Notes under the pieces: model-generated
Database searches by the model: none
What the model saw: only the letters and a program-made list of their open reading frames with translations
Told to the model about the DNA's origin: nothing
Shown here: positions 58,052 to 64,000 of the stretch, piece after piece
Layout of the letters: the number at the start of each line of letters is the position of its first letter
Position numbering within the stretch: position 1 is the first letter of the stretch
Translations under genes and position numbers: made by a program
NCBI RefSeq assembly: GCF_001729965.1
Contig: NZ_JRWK01000005.1
Location: 1-64,000, forward strand
DNA length: 64,000 nt
Source of the DNA: Methanosphaera sp. WGK6
GTDB lineage: Archaea > Methanobacteriota > Methanobacteria > Methanobacteriales > Methanobacteriaceae
Direction of reading: 5' to 3'

Positions 58052-59956
58052 ATGAGTATGATTGAAGAGATCACAGAAAAAATTACTGAATATTTACCAG
58101 AGAAAGTAAAACTAGCAAAAGTTGAATTTGAAGGACCTGAAATTGTTATATATACAAAAAATCCTGAAATAATCAAAGATAATGGAAATATAATAAGAGA
58201 TTTAGCTAAAGATATTAGAAAACGTATAATAATAAGATCAGATAAATCAGTACTTCTAGACCCAACAGAAACCATTGAAAAAATAGAAGAAATTGTACCC
58301 TCAGATGCTAATATTACAGATATTTCATTTGATGAAGTTACTTGTGAAGTTATCATAGAATCTAGAAAACCAGGACTTGTTATTGGAAAATATGGTGCAA
58401 CTTCACGTGAAATTGTAAAACAAACAGGATGGGCTCCAAAAATATTAAGAACACCCCCAATTACATCAGAAACTGTTCAAAGAATTAGATTAACATTAAG
58501 AAGAAACAGTAAAGAAAGAAAAGAATTCTTACAACAACTCGGAAAAAGAATCCATCGTGAAGCCTCATTTGACAATGATTGGGTTCGTTTAACATCCCTT
58601 GGAGGATTTAGAGAAGTTGGACGTTCATGTTTATTCTTACAAACACCTAATAGTAAAGTTATATTAGATTGTGGAGTTAATGTAGCGGGAGTAGATGAAA
58701 AAACAGCATTTCCCTATTTAAATGTACCAGAATTCAACTTAAGTACACTTGATGCAGTTATTGTCACTCATGCACACTTAGACCATACTGGATTTGTACC
58801 ATACTTATATCACTATGGATATGATGGACCAACATATTGTACTACACCAACAAGAGATATGATGACTCTTCTACAACAAGACCATCTAGATATATCCCAC
58901 AGAGAAGATAAACCATTGCCATTTAATATAAAAGATGTGAAAGAAACAATAAATAAAACAATTACATTAGATTATGGAGAAGTAACTGATATTTCACCAG
59001 ATATAAGATTAACATTACATAATGCAGGACATATTGTAGGATCAGCAATGGCACATTTACATATAGGAAATGGTAAACACAACTTTGTATATACAGGAGA
59101 CTTTAAAAACGAGAAAAGTAGATTACTCGAACCTTCAGTGACTAGATTCCCACGTATTGAATCAATGGTGATGGAAAGTACATATGGAGGACATGAAGAT
59201 ATAACACCAACACGTAATACTGCTGAAAAAGAATTAATTAAAACAATATATAATACCCTAAACAGAGGTGGAAAAATACTCATCCCTGTATTTGCAGTAG
59301 GACGTGCACAAGAAATTATGATTGTACTTGAAGAATACATAAATCATGGAATTCTTAAAGATGTACCTGTATATATTGATGGTATGATTTGGGAAGCTAC
59401 AGCAATACATACAGCACACCCAGAATACTTAAGTAATGATTTAAGAGATCAAATATTCCATATAGGTAAAAATCCATTCACATCAGAAGTATTTAAAAAA
59501 GTTACAAACAATCAACAAAGACGTAAATTAATTGATAATCCTGAGCCATGTATTATATTATCAACTTCAGGTATGTTAACTGGTGGTAACTCCGTAGAAT
59601 ACTTCAAAGAATTATGTGAAGATGAGAAAAATGCAATAATCTTTGTAGGATATCAATCAGAAGGATCACTTGGTCGTAGAATACAAAAAGGATTTGAAGA
59701 AGTACCTTTAGAAAAAGATGGAGTAATGCAACTATTCCAAGTAAATCTTGAAACAATAACAATTGATGGATTTAGTGGTCATAGTGACCGTAAACAATTA
59801 ATGGAATATGTGAGAAGATTATCTCCTAAACCTGATAAAATATTAGTATGTCACGGAGATGCATATAAAGCATTAGATCTTGCAAGTAGTATTTACAGAT
59901 CATATAAAATTGAAACAAAAACTCCTATGAATCTGGAAACTACAAGATTACAATAA
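58052..59956 (+). CDS. Archaeal CPSF1-type ribonuclease (FttA), transcription termination factor
   Basis: About 634 residues: two N-terminal KH-like domains (to about residue 145, with [20 protein letters not shown]), a metallo-beta-lactamase domain (HAHLDHTG) and a beta-CASP domain, ending with [15 protein letters not shown] and the metal-binding His of LVCHGDAY. This conserved enzyme is homologous to eukaryotic CPSF73 and terminates transcription in archaea, acting at U-rich sites. I start it at the ATG at 58052, since the GTGAT at 58043 serves as its ribosome-binding site. Confidence 0.95.
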   Translation: MSMIEEITEKITEYLPEKVKLAKVEFEGPEIVIYTKNPEIIKDNGNIIRDLAKDIRKRIIIRSDKSVLLDPTETIEKIEEIVPSDANITDISFDEVTCEVIIESRKPGLVIGKYGATSREIVKQTGWAPKILRTPPITSETVQRIRLTLRRNSKERKEFLQQLGKRIHREASFDNDWVRLTSLGGFREVGRSCLFLQTPNSKVILDCGVNVAGVDEKTAFPYLNVPEFNLSTLDAVIVTHAHLDHTGFVPYLYHYGYDGPTYCTTPTRDMMTLLQQDHLDISHREDKPLPFNIKDVKETINKTITLDYGEVTDISPDIRLTLHNAGHIVGSAMAHLHIGNGKHNFVYTGDFKNEKSRLLEPSVTRFPRIESMVMESTYGGHEDITPTRNTAEKELIKTIYNTLNRGGKILIPVFAVGRAQEIMIVLEEYINHGILKDVPVYIDGMIWEATAIHTAHPEYLSNDLRDQIFHIGKNPFTSEVFKKVTNNQQRRKLIDNPEPCIILSTSGMLTGGNSVEYFKELCEDEKNAIIFVGYQSEGSLGRRIQKGFEEVPLEKDGVMQLFQVNLETITIDGFSGHSDRKQLMEYVRRLSPKPDKILVCHGDAYKALDLASSIYRSYKIETKTPMNLETTRLQ

Positions 59957-60276
59957 AAAAAAGGAACTCTCTCAAAATTCACCCCCATTTTCAACTTATT
60001 TTTTAAAAGAAAAAATAAAAAAAATAGATTAATATTTAAGAATTAAAAAAAAGATATATACATTATAACTAAATCAAAAAATTATAATAAAATATAATTT
60101 TCTTTTTATGAAACAAGATAACTATTATAAAAATTTATATTAATGTCTTAAAATATCTAAAATAACATTATTCAAGTTAATATAATATAACCTATTATAA
60201 AATAAGACATGAATAAATTATATATAATAAATTAATTTAAAAAAATGAAAAAATCAATAAAGTTATAGGTGAAATA
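59957..60276. other. Intergenic region before purM
   Basis: AT-rich spacer of 320 bases with an A8 run next to the aCPSF1 stop. I see no gene or structured repeat. The purM promoter must lie here. Confidence 0.35.
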
Positions 60277-61305
60277 ATGGTTACATATTCTGAAGCAGGT
60301 GTAGATATTAGTTTAGAAGAACAAACTGTACGTGCACTAACTGGAGAACTCTCTGAAACACTAGAGTACAGAAATATTATAAAAAATAAAGGACATTTTG
60401 CAGCATTGGTTGATTTCGGGTCACGTGCAATAGCTATGAGTACTGATGGTGTTGGAAGTAAAATATTAATAGCAAATTTAATGAATAAATTTGATACTGT
60501 AGGTATTGATTGTATTGCTATGGTTGTTAACGATATTTTATGTGTAGGTGCAGAACCTATAGCTATGGTTGATTATTTAGCAGTAGAACAACCAGACCCT
60601 GAAATTGCAAGTGAAATAGGTAAAGGTTTAAAAGTAGGTTGTCAACAAGCAAAAATAGCAATGATTGGTGGTGAAACAGCTTCTTTACCAAAAATAATTA
60701 AAGATTTTGATCTTGCAGGTACTGGAATTGGTACTGTTGATAAAGATAAAATAGTAACGGGTACTGATATAAAAGATGGTGATGTTATTATTGGTATTGC
60801 AAGTAGTGGAGTTCATAGTAATGGATTAAGTTTAGCTAGAAAAGCATTACTTGACATAGCAAACTATGATGTAAATGACAAATTACCAACTAATAATAAT
60901 ATAACAGTTGGAGAAGCATTACTTGAACCTACAATAATTTATGTGGATCCAATTATAGAATTATTAAATTCTGATATTGAAGTACACGGATTAGGCCATA
61001 TTACAGGTGGAGGATTCAGTAACTTAAAAAGATTAAATCATGATATGACTTATATCATAGATAATTTACCAGAACCATTACCTGTTTTTAAAGCAATACA
61101 AGCAACAGGTATTGAAAATAAAGAAATGTATCATGTATTTAATATGGGAATTGGATTTACAGTAATACTAGATAAACAATACCAAGAACAAGCATTAGAA
61201 TTACTTAATAAATATCATGATGCATATATTATTGGTAAAATCAAAGAAGACAAAGATAATCGTGTGTTAATTACCACACATGACAATGAAAACATAGAAT
61301 TATAA
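60277..61305 (+). CDS. purM: Phosphoribosylformylglycinamidine cyclo-ligase (AIR synthase)
   Basis: The 342-residue purine enzyme has the PurM pattern: [14 protein letters not shown] (ATP-binding), [28 protein letters not shown] and [16 protein letters not shown]. It closes the imidazole ring of AIR. GGTGA lies six bases before the ATG. comC follows after 25 bases, a linkage without an obvious metabolic reason. Confidence 0.95.
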   Translation: MVTYSEAGVDISLEEQTVRALTGELSETLEYRNIIKNKGHFAALVDFGSRAIAMSTDGVGSKILIANLMNKFDTVGIDCIAMVVNDILCVGAEPIAMVDYLAVEQPDPEIASEIGKGLKVGCQQAKIAMIGGETASLPKIIKDFDLAGTGIGTVDKDKIVTGTDIKDGDVIIGIASSGVHSNGLSLARKALLDIANYDVNDKLPTNNNITVGEALLEPTIIYVDPIIELLNSDIEVHGLGHITGGGFSNLKRLNHDMTYIIDNLPEPLPVFKAIQATGIENKEMYHVFNMGIGFTVILDKQYQEQALELLNKYHDAYIIGKIKEDKDNRVLITTHDNENIEL

Positions 61306-61330
61306 CCATAAATACTAAGGAGACTACTAC

Positions 61331-62362
61331 ATGAAAATAAGCATAGAAAATGAAACTAAATTAATTAAAGAAATATTAGAAGCATATGGAGTTGCTTCTA
61401 ATGAAGCATCAATTGTTGCTGATGTAATTACTGATGGTGATCTTAAAGGTTTTTCAACACATGGAATTGGAAGATTTCCACAATACATAAAAAGTATGGA
61501 AGTTGGAACTATTAAAACTGAAGGAGATTATGAAATAGAAAAAGAATCTCCATCAACTGCATTAATTAATGGAAACCATAAATTTGGACATTATGTAACT
61601 GTAAAAGCTATGGATTTAGCAGTGAAAAAAGCTGATGAAACTGGAGTTGGAATTGTAGGTATTCATGATAGTAACCATTATGGTATTGCAGGATACTATG
61701 CAGACTTAGCTTCATTACAAGATATGATTGGTATTGTAATTTCAAATACAGAACCAGCAATAGCACCATTTGGAGGTAAAACCGCATTACTTGGAACTAA
61801 CCCTATAACAATAAGCATACCTTCCGATGATATTCATAATTATATTTGTGTAGATATGGCTACTAGTATAACTGCTCGTGGAAAACTACTTGAAGCAAAA
61901 AGAAAAAATGAAGAAATACCAGAAGGATTTGCTTTAGATAAAGAGGGAAATCCAACAACTGATCCTGCTGAAGGACTTGAAGGATCAATATTACCATTTG
62001 GTGGATTTAAAGGATATGCTCTTGCATTTATGTTTGAATTACTTGCAGGACCCCTTGTAGGAGCAGAATGTGGAGATAAAGTTCAGGGAACAGCAACTCC
62101 TGAAGAAATGTGTACTAAAGGAGATTTACTTATTGCTATTAATCCTGAATTTTTTGCAGGTTCCATGCAATTTAAATTCTATGTAGATCAATTTGTTCGT
62201 GAAATAAGAGAAGAAAATGGAGTAGTACCAGGAGATCGTGAAATTCAAACAATTGATGAACGTTATAATAATGGAGTTCCAATAGATTCTACATTACATG
62301 AACAATTAACAAATATTGCAGATAAAAAAGGATTAGATATATCCAACTATTTTGAAGAATAA
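61331..62362 (+). CDS. comC: L-sulfolactate dehydrogenase (malate/LDH type)
   Basis: The 343-residue NAD(P)-dependent dehydrogenase of the LDH2/MDHG family. It has SDHNSN-like IVGIHDSNHYGIAGYYA, VVSNT-like VISNTEPAIAPFGG and GTNPITISIPS. In methanogens this family includes sulfolactate dehydrogenase, which makes sulfopyruvate for coenzyme M. Its neighbours comD and comE catalyse the next step, so ComC is favoured over malate dehydrogenase. GGAG precedes the start. Confidence 0.82.
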   Translation: MKISIENETKLIKEILEAYGVASNEASIVADVITDGDLKGFSTHGIGRFPQYIKSMEVGTIKTEGDYEIEKESPSTALINGNHKFGHYVTVKAMDLAVKKADETGVGIVGIHDSNHYGIAGYYADLASLQDMIGIVISNTEPAIAPFGGKTALLGTNPITISIPSDDIHNYICVDMATSITARGKLLEAKRKNEEIPEGFALDKEGNPTTDPAEGLEGSILPFGGFKGYALAFMFELLAGPLVGAECGDKVQGTATPEEMCTKGDLLIAINPEFFAGSMQFKFYVDQFVREIREENGVVPGDREIQTIDERYNNGVPIDSTLHEQLTNIADKKGLDISNYFEE

Positions 62363-62510
62363 ACTTTTTATTTCTTTAAAAAACTTTAACTTCCAATTTT
62401 TTTTTATTAAGTAAAAAAACTATTTTTTAATTAAAATTAAATAAAATAAGTAGTATACTTATGTTTATACAATAACAATTATTTTTCATGAAAAAATATG
62501 GTGATTATTT

Positions 62511-63014
62511 TTGGATAGTACTGATGTTATATATGATGGACTTAAAGATGCTGGAATTAATTTTATAGTAAGTGTTCCATGTGCAAACTTAAAAAAATTA
62601 TTAAAATTAATTGATGAAGATGATGAAATAAAACATGTACCAGTAACTAGAGAAGAAGAAGGTTTTGGTATATGTGCTGGAGCCTATATGGGAGGTCTAA
62701 AACCAGCAATTTTAATGCAGAATTCTGGACTAGGAAATAGTGTTAATGTTTTAGCTTCTCTTATGAAATTATATAATTTTCCTATAATTATGATTATTAG
62801 TCATAGAGGTACATTTGGTGAAGCAGTATATGGTCAAGTACCTATGGGTAAAGCTACAACTAAGATTTTTGATAGTTTAGATATAAGATATGAAAAAGTT
62901 ATTAATCCTTGTGAAAGTAAGGAAATTATTAAAAAAGCATGGGATTTATCAGAAATATCAGGTGAATCATATGCATTATTATTTGATATAAGTTATTGGA
63001 AGAGGAGTGTATAA
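62511..63014 (+). CDS. comD: Sulfopyruvate decarboxylase, alpha subunit
   Basis: The 167-residue N-terminal (alpha) subunit of the TPP-dependent enzyme that decarboxylates sulfopyruvate to sulfoacetaldehyde. It has the TPP Pyr-domain glutamate in [16 protein letters not shown] and [16 protein letters not shown]. It starts at TTG; GGTGAT five bases upstream supports this. comE begins two bases after its stop. Confidence 0.92.
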   Translation: MDSTDVIYDGLKDAGINFIVSVPCANLKKLLKLIDEDDEIKHVPVTREEEGFGICAGAYMGGLKPAILMQNSGLGNSVNVLASLMKLYNFPIIMIISHRGTFGEAVYGQVPMGKATTKIFDSLDIRYEKVINPCESKEIIKKAWDLSEISGESYALLFDISYWKRSV

Positions 63015-63016
63015 TA

Positions 63017-63589
63017 ATGCAAAGATATGATGCAATAAAAAAGATAGTTGAAAATCTTAGTGATGAATTAGTTATTTCTAATATTGGATTTCCTTCCCGT
63101 GAATTATATGGAATGTGTGATAGAAAAGAAAATTTTTATATGTCTGGATCTATGGGTATGGCTACTCCAATAGGTTTAGGTTTAGCTCTTGCATTAGAAG
63201 AAAAAGATGACTCAAGAAAAGTTATTGTTATTGATGGTGATGGTTCATTACTTATGAATTTTGGAGAACTTATCACAGTTTATGCTCAAAATCCAAGTAA
63301 TTTAATTATTGCTTTGATTGATAATGAAGCATATGGTTCAACAGGGTCTCAGGAAACATATGCCTCAAAGGTGAATTTATCAAATATTGCAAGAAGTATT
63401 GGATATACAGAAGTAACATATATTGATGCTAGAAAAAGTACTGATGATATAGATATGAATGTTATTTTAAATAAAAAAGGACCTGTATTTTTACATATAA
63501 AAGTAGAACCAGGAAATACTGATGCACCTATTATTGATCTTAGTCCATCACAAATTAAAAATAGATTTATGAAAGAAGTTAATAAATAA
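63017..63589 (+). CDS. comE: Sulfopyruvate decarboxylase, beta subunit
   Basis: The 190-residue C-terminal (beta) subunit carries the TPP diphosphate-binding motif VIDGDGSLLMNFGEL to DNEAYGSTGSQ. With ComD it forms one decarboxylase. I use the ATG at 63017 because GAGGAG stands upstream; a TTG at 62996 would overlap comD. The product is later converted to coenzyme M. Confidence 0.93.
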   Translation: MQRYDAIKKIVENLSDELVISNIGFPSRELYGMCDRKENFYMSGSMGMATPIGLGLALALEEKDDSRKVIVIDGDGSLLMNFGELITVYAQNPSNLIIALIDNEAYGSTGSQETYASKVNLSNIARSIGYTEVTYIDARKSTDDIDMNVILNKKGPVFLHIKVEPGNTDAPIIDLSPSQIKNRFMKEVNK

Positions 63590-63672
63590 AACATTTTTTT
63601 GTTTTATTATTTTTTTAAATTATTGATAATACAAAAATAGTAAAAAGTATTACATACCTTCAATAAAAATAA

Positions 63673-63747
63673 TGCTCCGACCGGGATTCGAACCCGAGTC
63701 TTCGGCTCGAAAGGCCGAAATGATTGGCCGGACTACACTATCGGAGC
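63673..63747 (-). tRNA. tRNA-Glu (anticodon TTC)
   Basis: A 75-base tRNA with acceptor GCTCCGA/TCGGAGC, anticodon loop CTTTCGA (TTC) and T-loop GGTTCGAATCC. The discriminator is A and no CCA is encoded. First of three minus-strand tRNA genes at the window end. Confidence 0.96.
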
Positions 63748-63795
63748 AAATACTTATGAAAAATATTAATTAAATAATATTTGTTTTTTAAATGG

Positions 63796-63867
63796 GGCCG
63801 GGGCCGAGAATCGAACCCGAGTCACGGGATCCACAGTCCCGAAGAATAACCACTATCCTACCCCGGC
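63796..63867 (-). tRNA. tRNA-His (anticodon GTG)
   Basis: A 72-base tRNA with acceptor GCCGGGG/CCCCGGC, anticodon loop CTGTGGA (GTG), discriminator C73 and a genomically encoded CCA just beyond (63793-63795). The base before position 1 is T, not G, so the essential G-1 would have to be added after transcription, as by Thg1. Confidence 0.95.
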
Positions 63868-63901
63868 ATTTAAAATAATTATGAACACAATCCTTCTGAA
63901 G

Positions 63902-63985
<84 letters not shown>

Positions 63986-64000
63986 ATATAAAATATAAAT

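Overview
The window is very AT-rich archaeal DNA. It encodes methyl-coenzyme M reductase, the whole methyl-H4MPT:CoM methyltransferase (Mtr) complex, an F420-non-reducing hydrogenase, coenzyme M, methanofuran, methanopterin and F420 biosynthesis genes, a proteasome, aCPSF1 and archaeal tRNA-modification enzymes. The low GC, the mrt-type reductase operon (B-D-G-A with no C gene) and a lone mcrC in front of mtr fit the order Methanobacteriales, most likely a gut-type Methanosphaera. The genus is an inference.

Layout. 0.6-2.7 kb: an ERF-family annealing protein, a YigZ/IMPACT protein and two unrecognised genes. 2.9-3.3 kb: tRNA-Leu, tRNA-Thr and an identical tRNA-Leu. 3.7-13 kb: HTH-PhoU protein, fumarase alpha, porCDAB, a dihydropteroate-synthase-like protein, TtuA/NcsA with its ubiquitin-like sulfur carrier, and mfnA. 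13-20 kb: ppsA, L10e, Pcc1, FKBP, a TmcAL-like nucleotidyltransferase, pyrC. 20.5-24.8 kb: mrtBDGA (minus strand), with a divergent BioB-like protein upstream. 26.7-29.5 kb: mvhDGA without mvhB. 30.2-32.2 kb: sufCB behind an array of palindromes. 32.5-34.5 kb: PRC-barrel protein, cobY, htpX. 34.5-41.3 kb: mcrC-mtrEDCBAFGH-mmp14, with mmp10 (McrA arginine methyltransferase) divergent from it. 42.8-53.9 kb: taw2, cofG, mptA, an Lrp regulator, a secreted unknown, trm1, a DegT aminotransferase, a second TtuA-like enzyme, TraB and comB. 54-64 kb: mmp7 and its partner, a Mrp ATPase, psmB, aCPSF1, purM, comC, comDE, then tRNA-Glu, tRNA-His and tRNA-Leu.

How it fits together. MrtABG makes methane. 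Mmp10 methylates the MrtA active-site arginine, and McrC, Mmp7 and Mmp14 are linked to reductase activation or methanogen-specific functions. Mvh supplies electrons from H2. Mtr joins the methyl-CoM and methyl-H4MPT pools. ComB, ComC and ComDE make coenzyme M, and MptA, MfnA, CofG and CobY serve the other methanogenic cofactors. PpsA and the pyruvate oxidoreductase link acetyl-CoA to biosynthesis.

Most notable: a full-length comB whose only plausible start is AUA; an isolated mcrC where a complete mcr operon normally sits; a 104-codon open frame with no canonical start, coupled to an odd CX12CX2C BioB-like gene opposite mrt; three perfect TAACANTGTTA palindromes before sufCB; hairpin-plus-T-tract ends on many transcription units; and an archaeal TmcAL-like protein.
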